DNA from: Strongylocentrotus purpuratus
Taxonomy: Eukaryota > Echinodermata > Echinoidea > Camarodonta > Strongylocentrotidae
Length of the DNA stretch: 64,000 nucleotides
Assembly: GCF_000002235.5 (NCBI RefSeq)
Contig: NW_022145605.1
Span: forward strand, 32,983,774-33,047,773
Direction of reading: 5' to 3'
The notes beneath the pieces were generated by a model that saw only the letters and a list, made by a program, of their open reading frames with translations, ran no database searches and had not been told where the DNA came from. The position numbers were made by a program, and so were the translations under genes. How positions within the stretch are numbered: position 1 is the first letter of the stretch; every line of letters starts with the position of its first letter. Below, in pieces: positions 44,301 through 59,300 of the stretch.

Positions 44301-47300
44301 GCCAGTCCTTAACTTAAATATATATAGGCTAGGAATATTGTGGTTTGAGGTCAAACAAATTGCAATAAAATATTTTTCACTGCAATGCATGTCAGTAAGG
44401 TCCCCAAAATGACATACTAAAAGTCCAAAAAAATCCAAGTAGTGGAAGTGTCCCTAATTTGCATAAACCCAATATGGCCGCTATTTCGAGGATTTTCACC
44501 TAGATTTTGCCATATTGTTCAACTTGTATAGGCTCAAAGCACCGCATAATTATATGTATCAAATTTGGTTACAGTACGAAAATGGCCTATTGAAATTGAA
44601 TACAGCGGCCAAGTGCGATCGATGTTTTCAATTTTCACTGGATGAAAGGCGAGAGAGTTTCGTTTGTTTTCAGTTAGTGTTCAGCCGTAACTTGTGCTGT
44701 CAATGGCTCAACAAAATCTTACATTAAACCAGTAATAGCTTTGGATAATGTATTTATGTAAATGTTTTTGCTTTGACAAACGAATATTCGAATTTCTCAA
44801 ACATACGCCTTGATGGAATGATTTGGGTTCGTCATGGCAAAGTGAAAAAACAAAACATTATCTAGATCAAAGAACGTAAACGTGTGTGACTGATCAGTTT
44901 TAGGTTGTAGGTGAAAATTGTAGAGGTATCAATGAATTAGAATGTCGCATTTGGTTTTTAAATTTCAAATAAAATGTTTACTTTTTGCCTACCTGGTCCA
45001 TTGAAAGTATGCGTTGAGTCACAATTTATTGATTCTATATTTCGTCGATTTCAGCATAACGGACGTGACATTCAGACATTGGGTGTGAGCGTGTGTGTAG
45101 GTGTGAAGCAGGGAGAAAGTACAGATTTACGCATGCATGCACATCCTAATTCATAGATATTTACGATCAGGTAGTAGGCTAGGAAAGATATTACATTTTT
45201 TAGGTAAACGTCAAACAAATTGCAATAAAATATTTTTCACTGCAATGCATTTCAGTAAGGTCCCCAAAATGACATACTAAAAGTCCAAAAAAATCCAAGT
45301 AGTGGAAGTGTCCCTAATGTGCATAAATCCAATATGGCCGCTATTTCGAGGATTTTCACATAGATTTTGTCATATTGTTCAACTTGTATAGGCTATTGTG
45401 GCACTAAAGGAGTAGGAAAAGTGATCTGCTGTTCATTTTGTATCAACTAAAATACCCATATACTACAGGTACATCACACACCTGAAACGAATCCCTCGCA
45501 CACCCACACCCACACAATCCAACATGTAATTTATGCTCCTTAGCAGATGATGTTATTTCATTATGCACTAGACAAATATCATGTCATTTTATATTGAAAA
45601 AACTAAAACAAAAATATTCAGAAAAACTGGCCCTTATGAGTATCAGTACAAACACAAGAGCTGTTGGAAGGGCTATGTAGGGGTACATCCTGTACCTTAC
45701 ATTGTGAAGTGGACAAATTTGTCTAATTTACATATATCCAAAATGGCCGCCAATTCTAGGGTTTTCTCCTAGATTTGGTCAAAATATTCACCATACATAC
45801 CTTTTAGCATACTTTTAGTGTACTTTTAAAGTCTAAAATGTTATTTCCAAGAATTGTTTTGTTTACACAAGGTTTCATATGATCGGTTGAGCATTTTAAT
45901 TTGCTCAAATTCAAAATGGCTGCTAAATTAAATATTTTTTGTAGAAAATTTATTATAAATATATTTCTTGTCCTATATTACATTCAGAATAATTGCGACA
46001 ACACTTATAAATGTAAAAATATTTTTATATTTCAAATGTATCATAATTAGGTTATTTAATTTGCATAATTATACACATATATTTGTTTTAAAGTGGGTTT
46101 AATACTTTGCACACATTTTGTGTTGATTCTCACCTAACAGTGCATTTCAGAGCAGCTATAATTTGTCTATATTGGTTTACAATCCCAGTGCAGTTGTTAC
46201 AGGATGCAAATCATGAGGCCTACAGTTTAGTGTACATATTTTAAGTTGATTAGAGTTGGTAGTCTCCAACAAACATACATTTATGTGGCATGTTGATCAG
46301 TAGTATCATCAAGTTCTAGGTAGGCCCATAATGGTGGTGAGTTGCCGCAACAAGTGCCACGATAATCAGTGCAGGCTTTTGAACATGGAGGCCATTATTC
46401 CGACACGTGCATTTCTTGGCTTCCCAGTCTTTCTTGCATCCACATCTGATGACCTTAATGCGTGATACGAGTGCTGGTGGTTCATCAGTTTTTATTGGAA
46501 GATACTTCCCCTTCATGACCTGCCAACTAAGTTTCCCGATATGTCAGGCTGTCTGCCATTCCTTTCCACACTATCTGATAGTACACACGCAGACTGTGGA
46601 ACTTTCCTGCTGCTGATCTTGCAAAGTCTTTGCTTCTAAGGCAGACAAGATTAGTGATACCTTACGTAATCTTGTATTGAGTCACCACCATACAGGCATA
46701 TAAGTGCCTTCTCTCCAGCTGTAATAATGGTCTCCTTCAGGACTGATGCCGGCTGACTAAATACCATGGCAAGCTCACAGAAGTCGTCATTCTTTATGAA
46801 TTTCTTCAGTGCTACGCCTTTCCCTAGTCCAAATATGCGAGACGTAGTGTCGTAGCCCAGAAGCACATAGCAAGGAGAAAATAGTCGCACACACTACTTC
46901 CTAGAGTTTCCTTCAGCTGTTTGATATTCCATGTTCGGTTCTTCTTGGAGTTTTCCTTGGGCTCAGGTGCAAAAAAAGAAGAAGTCCTTTGCATTTAGAT
47001 CAGCGTAGAAGATCAGCAAGATGAGAAGGTTTTTGTCATCACCGACAAGAACTGTGGCTTTAAACTTCTGCTGCTTCACAATTAATTCCGGGAATCTGCT
47101 CTTCCTCAATTGCTACATCACGATGAAGATCAGGAACATGCTGTCCGTTAGTAGTTGTTTGAGAGGGGACTTAAGTGGGCTGCTCCCCGAAATTAGCTAC
47201 TCCATATGGAACACCTGAGTGCTGAACAACCTCTGGAAGTTCCTATTGTGATCACTGTAGGAGCTTCCGGAAGTTGTTTGTACTCGTTGGCAGATGTACA

Positions 47301-50300
47301 TTATACAAGTCTGCTATCAGCATGGTATTTACAGCAGCATCAACGAGTAAATGGCCCGGCACATGCAGCTCTAGAAATCGCCTTTCCAACCAGCATATAT
47401 GGCATACACTTCTTCAAGAAGTTCCTGGAGTCCTGAGCCCGTCATCACATGCCCTGCAGAACGATCTGCTTCAAGTCACTGTCACTTGGCTGGCTCCTGA
47501 TTATTGTGAGTGCCTTCCACCATAGCAGCTGATCAAAAGTCAAAACAGGTGTATAGTATTATACTGTTTAGCATGGGAACAAACAAAACGCAGAGTGTAG
47601 TAAACACAGGATAGATCATTAGGATACATGCCAATTATGGAAGGAAACAAAAAAGATGACTGATCAGGGTACTTATCTGTATCGTTCCGGAGCTATGAAG
47701 GCCTTGGGGACCGCAGTAGTAAGATGTCTTCATCAACACATCAAGGTCAAATGTTGGATCATCTGGTCCCCGATTCACAATCGGCTGGTAAACCAGAGGT
47801 TGTACAGTTGTTCATCGATGCTTTGAAGAATTTAATGTTGATACGTCCAACAGGAGCAAAGTCCTCAGCGGATACTGTTAATCTAGGTACAGGTTAACAG
47901 TACTTTATCCCTGGGATTTTGGTAGCAATATGCCCATCTGTGGAAAGTATCTTATCCATCAGGAGTGTCGATATTATGGTCGACATTGTCTGCAATATAT
48001 ACTGAATGCACTCTTGAGAAATTGCCGTACTTCTTTCATATTTCTTTACCACCGGATATAATAAGAGCATTAGAAGCATTTTGCATGCAGTGTGTGGATC
48101 AGAAAGCGAGATGAGAATTGATGATGCATTTGTAATCCAAGTCCAAGCTGAAGAGGGGCAGGGAGAACCCTTGGACGTATTGCGTGCATTATTGATTGCC
48201 CAATAGATGCCAGCATCACAATCTACCTTTTGGCCAACAAACATGTTCCTCAATAGCAGTTGCAGGAAATCTGTGAGAAATGCAAGTACAGCAGTGCCGG
48301 TAGACGACATTTCTGCAGGAGTTTGGTAAACGCGTCACTTGCAATTTTCTTTTAATAATTTGACGTCATTCTTTATACGGTGAGGCAGCAGCCTCGTTTT
48401 CTCCTGCTTTGATGTGTTGTTCTTTGGCTGCTTGTGAAATTCATACAGAATAGCACTAACTGTGCTACGAAATGGTTCAGTTCAGTTATACAATCCTCTC
48501 ACCGAAGTGCCCCTGTATTTTCTTTTTCATGTATACCTCACTGTAGGCATCATGGTTTGTATCCAGAAAATACGCTTGCATCTTAGTAACAAAATAAACT
48601 AATGTTGTTTGTTCCTCATCCTTTTCCTCCAGGAACTTATACTTTTAAGAATGCAGTCAATTTCACCTCGTCTTTAGGTCGGTCAGTTTGAGCCTTTTTG
48701 GAAGTGCTTGTGCTCACAGAGTATACCATTGGTATTTGATTTTCAGTTATAAAGTTTACCATGCATTGTTTATGGTATACTGCATCAACTGCGGGAAGAT
48801 CATTGACAGATGCAAGTCTTCCAGACACATTTTGGGACCAAGCCTCATTTCTTGTTATGCATATCCCTACTAAAACTACAGTAATAGCACAACCAGTACC
48901 ACATCGACAACTAAAACCCCGTCGTATTGATGTAGCTAGGCTCATGTGTAGGCTTGCCTTCAGTTGTAGCACTGCTTAGATCGGCGATCAAGAGAGGTGT
49001 ACATTCTGTGGCGTCATGAATTAAAGGCTTAATTTGACCTCTGAATGACCTTAGATGAAGTGGGGGTGTAGTGACAAACTTTGGTTAGTTATTGTGCCTT
49101 AGTGGGTTCTGATATCTTAATTAAAAAATGTATTGTACTCTGCACATTATAAGCTTTCCATCGATATTATAATAAAACTATTATTGGGTGTTCTACTTTT
49201 AAGTTTTACAATGAATGACTATGAATTAGGCATCATGGATATCGCACAATAAAAGTTTACAGGTCTAACTTAGTTGAATATTTGACAAAAATAGTGATTA
49301 GAGAGCATGAGCATGCAATGTATGCTTTTGTTTGTCACCTCTCTAAAATTAAGTAAACTGTTGCACTGAGAACAACTTCTAATTCCAATGACCATAAGGA
49401 TAATGTAAGGTATAGGCTGTACCCCTACATAGCCCTACCAACAGCTCTTGTGTTTGTATGGATACCCATAAGGGCCAGTTTTCCTGAATATTTTTGTTTT
49501 TAGCTTTTTCAATATAAAATGACATGATATTTGTATAGTGCATAATAAAATAACATCATCTGCTAAGGTGATAAATTGAGCATAAATTACATGTTGGATT
49601 GTGTGGGTGTGGGTGTGCGGGGGATTTGTTTCAGGTGTGTGATGTACCTGTAGTATATGGGTATTTTAGTTGATACAAAATGAACAGCAGATCACTTTTC
49701 CAACTCCTTTAGTGCCACAATAGCCTATACAAGTTGAACAATATGACAAAATCTATGTGAAAATCCTCGAAATAGCGGCCATATTGGATTTATGCAAATT
49801 AGGGACACTTCCACTACTTGGATTTTTTTGGACTTTTAGTATGTCATTTTGGGGACCTTACTGAAATGCATTGCAGTGAAAAATATTTTATTGCAATTTG
49901 TTTGACGTTTACCTAAAAAATGTAATATCTTTCCTAGCCTAATACTACGGAATAAACAAAAGAGCAATAGAAGCAAATATTGGATCACCACCGTTCACTC
50001 GTTTATAAAATTTCTCTCTTTAAATCATTTTCCTATTTCCTTTTTCGACCTTCATCATTTTTTCTGGGGTCCTTGAGAGATGTTACTTTAGGCATATTAA
50101 AAAAATTCTTTCTTTCATTTTCACTTCTAGGTGTACCATGTGTTATTGTTGGTGCCACTGCTGCAATAAATATTAACTTTTACGGCATGGAAGGCATGTA
50201 AGTTGACCACTTTAAAGTAGTTAATAGTAGTGAGTTCTCATGCGAAATTTTACATCATTCGGGTTTCCACCTATATCTGGGACCCGTTTCACAAAGCCTC

Positions 50301-53300
50301 TTTTCAATGACAATTGACAAAAATTTAGTGACAAATCTGCTGATAACCAATCAGAAGCAAGGATTTCAGTAGCTTATAACAAAAACTGTCATTTGTCACT
50401 GATGACAATCACGGTGAGTGGACTTCACGTTCATGACCTAGAGGTCTAATGTAATGCACTTATGTCTTCCAATCGCCCCACAATGATATTCCATCATCCC
50501 AAACTTCCCTGACCCTCGAGATTTGAAGGCAAGCAGGGGTAGTTTTCTGGCGGGGTCACAGTTTGACCGCGGCCAGGAAGACCCGTGCACACACATTTAA
50601 TTTAATTGGAAATTCAACAGATTCTGCTCATGGAAACGGGTGACTGTAAAAAATGAAGGAAACAACAGTTTTGTTGTCGTTGAAGTTTAAGCATGACTTT
50701 TAAACTCCATAGTTTATAATTCATGTGCAGGGCCTTGGTTGAAAAACCAAAACGACGGATGAGTTCAAACCTCATTATTTTCTACTTAAGAAAATGTAAA
50801 AATGAAGGATACAGAAATGTTTATTCTAATAAATCTATATATCGTACTAACAAACACGTCTTACCTTTTGTAACGTGGTTCGCAACGGGGCTCCATTTTT
50901 TGGTATTGTACTTTACATGAATACCATGAGGTAGGAAAGAAAGAGAGAGTGAAATAAGACCCTTATATCATCAACTTCATGTAGGAAGTATTTTGGAAGT
51001 TCAACAATTATATATTCTGGATATTCTGAAAATAAAATGTTTAAATGAGTTGATCTTTAATCTGCTTCATAACTTGTAGCTGTTGGTTGAACAGAAAGAA
51101 TGGAGGAATTTGGATATTTGTGGTTCCAGCTCTCATCATTGCATTGGTAAATAAAACCATAATTTCATACTATCACTGTAAAAAAAGTTGGGCAATATTT
51201 TTCAACACTTTTCAACCCAACCATCTATTGGGCAATATTTTCGTATTTTGCCCAACAGCTGGTCAAGATTTTCCCAACAAGTGGGCTACCGTAGTCGGGC
51301 ATATGGCAAGCCGTTTTATCATTTAAACATATTTCTTGATATCAAGAAATGAATTCTTGATATCAAGAATTCGAATTCTTGATATCAAGAAATGATTTTA
51401 CGTTGTAAAGCAATGGTAATTCTTGATATCAAGAATTCATTTCTTGATATCAAGAAATATGTTTAAATGATAAAACGGCTTGCCATATGCCCGACTACGG
51501 TAGCCCACTTGTTGGGAAAATCTTGACCAGCTGTTGGGCAAAATACGAAAATATTGCCCAATAGATGGTTGGGTTGAAAAGTGTTGAAAAATATTGCCCA
51601 ACTTTTTTTACAGTGTAAAGTCGATTTAGATTTATTTGATTTATTGCAATATTATAGAATTGTTACACTTAATTCTAAAATCTAGTAAGCACGCTTAAAG
51701 AAGTAATGTAACTCGAATATTGAAAAGGTAGATCGATGCATGAGGTGGGGGTGGGGTAGGGAAGGGTAAAATAATGGTCCAAATTCCCTAAAGAATAATA
51801 AAATAGCTATTTTGTATAGCAAATATATATTTTTTATTCTTGGAATAATTTCCACACCCCTTGCATTTGGGCGAAAACGTCCAAATCATAACCCTCGTTT
51901 AGGGAGTAATTTTTTAATTTTTTTTTTTTACTATTGTTTAAATAAAATTGTATGTAGGTCATACTTTTTAGGTTAATGATGATTATATCTCATGATCATT
52001 AACGCTCGATTATCTCAAACTATCACGCCATTTTGCGTTTTCGCGAAATTCAAGTTCGTGACACGGTTTACTGATGTTTTTCTTCTACGCAGTGCTTATC
52101 ATAAAGTCAAGACTCAATGCAGAAAGACACGTTTAGAATCTTTGCATGGTAAATGTTCGATCCTAGCGTTTGCTTTATTATTGAGATATAAAACAGACGT
52201 TACCATTAATGATATTGCATTTAACAAAAAAGAATGGAGAATGAAAAGGGAAATCAAATACTGCTATAATTAATGAGGAAACTTAAAGGTTTATTCATTC
52301 ATTCTTAATTCCTCGTTTAATTAAATGAAAATTACCGTTACTTGCAACTACAAGAAATCCCCGTAATGAATTAAATCATTGAAATAGGTAACCATACGGT
52401 TGCACTTGAAATATGATTATTTGTATGTTTTTTTCCAATTCTACAGATGAATTGTGTTGTAATGATATTAACTGTGAAGGTTCTAAGATCGGTGAAGGTG
52501 TTCCAGAATAAGACAGATAAAGAAAAGATCAAGTAAGTAAACATGTCTTTTCCTCAATAGTTATTTTCGAACAGTACTTGCAAACCCATTACAATTTAAT
52601 GTCTGCTTTTACTGACATCAGTTATCTTTTGATCCAAATGCTCTGAATTCTAAATTATGCGTGATTGCTGGAAAATATGAGTCCAATTCTGGCACTATAA
52701 TATACACTAATAAGCACTTTTCGTTATCCGCTGTTTTCTAAGTTCATAGAAAATTGAACGATTAATGCTAAACATAGATTTATATTTTTGTAATTTTCCA
52801 CATGCAACACTACTATTTTCAGAGTTGAAATGTTCTAAACCAGTTAATTGCCATGTACAGTATTACGCATGTATTTCTTGTTAAGTATGTAATGTTTTAA
52901 TCATGTAAAAGTTATCATTTTCTTATACTCCCTCCCCCTTTCTTTTTCTCCTCCGCCATACCTGTCCTTTTGTATTCATTATTTCACTGTGAATTGTGCT
53001 GTATATTGTATGCATGGGTGTTGATCCGTTGCGTCGTGCTATTCATCAGGGGGGTATATGATCTTACTGTTTCGTGCCCCACTGGTGACTGGGGTGGCGC
53101 AGCGGTTCGACGCCGGTGCCAAGAGTTGCATTATTATCTATAGTAGTTTATTATTAGTAAGTGCAATTTTACCTTGTAATAATTAATTCTGTAATCCATT
53201 GCCCAATTTAGTTTTTAGCTACGAAGCATGGAATTAATGAACATTTATTGTTTACATGTTTGATTTGATTTGAATAAACCATTATCTATCTATTTTCCGT

Positions 53301-56300
53301 TTAGCCGTTTCTTTTTAGTTGTGTCAGACTGATAAATCAAATTTATATTTTTAGGTCAACCTTAAAGGCGATGATTGTGATTCTACCCATCCTCGGTGTG
53401 ACCTGGTTGACAGGTGTATTAGTTAATATATCAGTCATCTTTAGTTATGTCTTTGCCATCTCCAACGCATTCCAAGGCGTGCTCATCTTCATCATGCAGA
53501 TCTTCATCAACGCTGAGGTAAGATCATTGAATTTCTTCGATTTCTTTATTTTTTTTAATATATATTTTTTTAATTTGTCCCTCTCATTAAAAAAATGCAA
53601 ATAAAGAAAGAAAGGAAAACATTCTTCATGTCAATTTTTTGGCATTATCATACAAAGAAATTCAGCAAAGTAAATGAGGATGGAACACCGTTTTGATGTC
53701 GGAAAAAGGTTTATTACATATGGTCAAAATTGCACTTCCTATTTGATAATAGATCTAGAGAGAAAAGTTAATATTTCAAAGCCCAATAAACAGAACACTA
53801 AAAAGTAACCTCTTTTGGGAGTGTATTTTAAGTGATTTTAAAGTATAGTGCCTTTTGAACTAGATTTAAACGTTATCGACACGTGCCTTCATTTAAACAA
53901 AAAAGGTATTCCTGTTCACGTTTTCATCTAACCTAAAAACCACCAGTTTATCACGCGACTGGAGTAACGTGATACCACTTACCTCTGTTTATAAAATTGT
54001 TTATGACCAAATAACCACTTGACCAAGCAACGAGTTTTTTGTCTGTTAACCGATGGTGGCGATAAATACGTAATTATTTGGTCTTGTAAGCACCTTTATC
54101 GATTGGTTTCACAGGTTATCCAAGGTTGATGGTAATAATCACGTTACTTACACCGGCTAATCGTCTTATTGTTCTGTCCGTGAATCTCTGGTTATATTAA
54201 ATTAGTAATTCGGAGGTGTCTTACACACCTCTTTAAATGGTTTCAAAGTTACCATAAATTTCTTGGTTGTGATCACGTGTCTCAAGCTGATTACTAATCT
54301 AAGCTGTGAATCCGTGATATGTAGGTGTGATAAATTAGTAATTATTAGGTGTCTTAAAACACCTATTTACATGGTAGTCAAAGTTGCCATAAGTTCCGCG
54401 GTGATGATCCCGTGAGTCAAACGGATTATTAATCTAAGCTGGGCATACGTGACTTTTAGGTGTGAAAAATTAGTAATTATTAGGTGTCTTAAAACACCTA
54501 TTTAAATGGTAGTCAAAGTTGCCAGCAGTTCCGCGGTGATGATCTCGTGACTTAAACGGAATATTAATCTAAGCTGGGCATACGTGACTTTTAGGTGTGA
54601 ATAATTAGTCATGATTAGGTGTCTTAAAACACCTATTTAAATGGTAGTCAACGTTGCCAGCAGTTCCGCGGTGATGATCTCGTGACTCAAACGGATTATT
54701 TATATAAGCTGGGTATTCCGTGTTTTCCAGGTGTGAAAATGAGTTATTCTTGGGTGTCTTGATGGTTTCACAGTTACTATTTAAGTTCCGTGGTGATAAT
54801 ACCATGACTGTTGGCATATTTCTATGTTCACCAGTTGATAACTGACTGTTGGCATATTTTCATTGCACCAGTTGACACCAGTTAATTTGCATATTAAAAA
54901 TGGGGTGCGTGCAGATCTATGTTTTTTAAACAATTTATCTGAATTTACAGCATATTTCTTAATTACTGATGATTTAGTTATATGCAATTCATTTCGAAAA
55001 TACTACAAATATAAATTACCAGTTATTAGGACATTTCACTACTTCGTATAAATTACATTTAGTTAAACATGAATAAGGGAAATATTAACTATGAACTAAA
55101 ATAATTTCAATAAAGTACAAGTATACGTAATTTTTTCGATTAATTAAATTATGTAAGTCTACTTATTACCAATGTCTTTACATTGGAAATACAGACGTAC
55201 CAGTATTGAAGTACTGTTGCTGTTCAACTAGTTGGAAGTTAACCAAATGGTTCCAATGGCTCAGCTAGACCAGTTGAAGTATAACTGGCCTGGATCAACT
55301 GGATCATTTAGCCCATTTCAATTTCCAGGATTACCAGTTGGCATTAAATGGTTCAGTTGCAACTAGCTTTCTCTTCTGGGATGTTTGCACCCACCCCCTC
55401 CCCAACCCCCTCTAACCCCAAACTGCTACCAGCGCGCCTGAACGTAATTACGGAAGATCCAAGACACGATGTTCAGAAACGGGATGATTATTATTATTTT
55501 GGTTCATTTATTGTGTAACATTTGCTTAATTATTGGGTTGAACGCGGGTTACAGTAACATACTTCCTCTTCGACGTAAATTTCAGGTGAATGAAGAACAT
55601 GATTCATCTCAAGTCAGCCTCGTAATATTCACGTGAATTTCACGCAGATATTTTGACTAAAACTATCACTAACGCTTCACGTGTTTCTGTGACGCGATAA
55701 TTTCGTTTATGAAGATGTAATTTCATAACCAAACAAACACGGGAGTATTAGGTTTACAAACCATGGTCTCCAAGGTAGGGATAATCACGTTATTATAATG
55801 GTGATATTGCAGTGACAATTGCGTGATTTAGTGTACGTGTGTTTTAAGTTACCTAGTGCAATAAACGTATTAACACATTTACGTAAATGTCAGGTGTTTG
55901 AAGAACGTAACTCTCCTCAAGTCGATACCTTGATATTGACGTGATTTTCACGTGATTTTGTTTATTTGGAGGAAAGGAAAGAAGAAGGAAGAAAAGAAAA
56001 GAAGGAAAGAAGGTAGAAGCGTGGGGGTAAGGAATCCGTGTAAATATGGCCCGAAGGAAACACACACCCTACCACCGTCCCCTGAAACACCCAACATATC
56101 ATGATAACCCTCACTCCTACCGTCACCCACAATCCACTCACACCTTTGCACAACACGAAACACCCTCATTCCCACAACGTCATTCAATTTTCTAAAGGGT
56201 TTATTTTAGGAGAAACGATGTCAATTGTCGTACCAGGGCAATTAGTTCCTGGACAATCGACCCCGGAAAATTACTCCCAGTAAAACTACCCCCAAAAGAC

Positions 56301-59300
56301 AATACCCCCCCCCCCTCCCCCGGGACAAAAAGGACAACCACCCCCGAGGAGAATTACATCCCCGAAAATTTACCCTCTATTCATTAAAGGGGTAGTCCAC
56401 CCTGATAATAAGTCTGTTTTAACATTTTTTTCGGGGGTAATTGACCTGGGGGGGGGGGGGGGGGAGGGTGATTGTCCAAGATGACATTATCAGGGGGGGG
56501 GGGGGAGTTTTTCCTGAGCTGATTCTTCGTCTTCGTTTTCTTCTTTAAAAAAAAAAAAAAATTATCATCATCATCATTTCCTTGCTTACTTTCATACAGA
56601 TCCGGTCTGCACTGCGCCTGCGCAAGAGTCGTATCTTGCCGTTCAATACCTCATTGGTCGGGGATAATTCGGCTAGGGTAAATAAACGTTCATTTTCTTG
56701 TCGTCTCACTATTATATGTTATTTCTATTACATTAATGTTATCTACCTACTTTATATGATTCCATTTGTATTCTAACTGTTAACCAGTATTGTAACTTGT
56801 ATTGATGATTTATCTTTTTATATTCATTTGTAAATTTATACCAGTGAAAGACAAAATTTCCTTAGGATATTATTGATCTATTTCTGTGACCTTTTCGATT
56901 GATAAGTAAAGTTCGAAGAAGATATCTATCAAGAATAAATCATATTGTCCCAACATTCATGAAGAGAAGAAGTGTCCCAACATTCATGAATAGAAGAAGT
57001 AAAAAAAAAAAAAAAAAAATCCCGTTACCTCTTTGAATATGTATCAACATTGTTAATTAATTTTACAGTTATGAACCAAAAAACAATCAAACATATATTT
57101 TGATCTCAATTCATGTTAATGTGCTAAATTATTTTTGGACAAAGGCTAATCTTTCTTTATTATTTTCTGGGTAATTAATTCCCTCTCATACTCTATTACC
57201 CCTTTTTAAAATAAAGTGGTTGGATTCTCATTATTTATTTTTGTAATCTGCGTTTGGTAATGTACATTCTAAACCAACCAACATTCTCAACGATTTTATT
57301 TAATACATTGCTCAACAGTACTTATTTGACACTGTCATCTAATAAATATTTAAATCTTGGAGAGTGTCAAAATTCTCACTATTCATTTTCGAATTGTTAA
57401 CATTGTCAACAGTTTATATCATTTTATAACTTTTTACGTATTAATTATGTTGTAGTCTATTATGTTTCTATTTCGAAATAAAACGTATTATGGTCTGTAT
57501 TTGTTCAAATTAATGGTACAACAACAAGTTTCAGATTGAGGGCTGCCTATTTCTTTGAATAACCAATTCAATTAAATCTTTCACAAAAAAATACATGTAC
57601 TTACAGCTCGGCACAAGCCAGGGTAATAATAGTACTTTGCAGTCCCCTTAAGCATCCCCTTGGATGGATACATGCGCAATGTAGCTAATACTTTTATTAT
57701 ATTTATTGTTATTTTGTATTATGATAACATGGATACACCCAATGATCTGCTTCTCTTGTGTTTTTTTAGAGCAACCACTCCAGTAGGGGCAAAGATGTTA
57801 CGAAATCAACAATCAACACGACGCAAACTGGTATGTTCTCATCCATATAAATCGTTATAACACTAGTACTACTACTATTACTACTAATATTAATAATGAT
57901 AATACCTAGCTATGCAACTAGACTGAAAATAGCTTTTGGTCCACTATCTAAACGGCGACTTCCTTAAAGTTATTAAATGCAAACGATGTCAAAAAGTTTG
58001 GTTGGTGATTTGTTGATACTAGAAGACATACTTTGAAATCAACCTTTTATTTGCCCTGGGCGCCCAATGGCACAGTCACATCTTTGGCAAGAATGTCGAG
58101 TAGCACAAATAAATTATGGGAATCAATACATCAAATACCAATGCACTGTAAAATAACACGCTTATATGATATATATGTGTTTGTATTTGATATTCAATTG
58201 TATCTGTTTGAGGATTCCAGTCTATTTGCTGAACTTTTTTCTATTCGTGTTTTGAAGAATGTTTGAATCAATGAATCAGTGAATGAATTATATCCAATCA
58301 TTCAATCAAAGTTAAACAAACTTGGACGGGGGGGGGGTGATGATCACTTTCTTTTCTATAAATCATAGCGGTATCTATGTTGATTTTGATTATTCTCGTC
58401 ATAACTCACCGTATCTTGTCCACATAGGTGTAGGCTTGCATTCCATAAGTGGCAGTGGTCCAAGTATGGTTGGTGAACCATTACCAGCTGCGTACGTATT
58501 CATCTCATTTCAATTCATTTCATTTCATTTCATTACATTTCATACTTTTTTCATTTTATATCGTTCCATTCCGTTCCATTCCATTTCATTTAATTTCTTT
58601 TGTCATCTAATTTTATTTCCTAAAATTCTGTTTCATGTTATAATATTTCATTTCATTCCAATCCATTTCATTCCATTACCTTTCATGGATTTCCATTTCA
58701 TTTCAATCAATTTCGATTGATTTAATTCGATATCTTTGTATTTCATTTTATTTGATTCCATTTCATAAATAAATTTACCCGACGAGCATTCGACATCAGT
58801 GCTATCGAACGCAATGTTCGTGTGATGAAAAAGAGAGTGACTCATCACTTAATTAATAATAGCTAGGTGGTTCAAGTTTAAAGAAATATAATTGTACATG
58901 CTTGAGTAAAAGCTGAAGTAATGAGTATTCGATAAATAGCACATATTTGAGATCATTTTTATCTTGTGCTAACTATGAACTGATCTATTGGGAAAACTCC
59001 CTGTTCTCTTTAGTTGAACTACATCAGGCATAGCAGATGAAAGGAGGAGAAGGATGAAGACAAATAGAAAATAGAGAGGAGGGAGGAGAAGAAGAAGAAT
59101 TAAAACAAAAGAAAAGAAGAAAATTAAAATAAAAACAGAAGAGAGGACAAAGTATATGTTTTCCTGGCCAATTTCACAACTTTTCCAATCCATTCAAACG
59201 AAATTAAATTAGTCCCAGTCTGGCTATTCTAAGGTTCGATCTCGCGATTTGTATATTCAAATTCGTGTTTGATTCAATCAAATTTAAATGTTTCTCATTC

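Noticed and set aside
46407..47525. Plus-strand frames inside the 4.8 kb transposon
   Set aside because: They are antisense to the recognisable minus-strand protein pieces and match no motif.
51992..52273. 93-codon frame in the receptor intron
   Set aside because: No phase link to neighbouring exons 15 and 16, which join correctly without it, and no recognisable domain.
57660..57860. Alternative frame for receptor exon 19 (RATTPVGAKMLRNQQ...)
   Set aside because: It would end in phase 0 and put a stop (GTG TAG) at the start of exon 20. The SNHSSRGKDV frame keeps the gene open.
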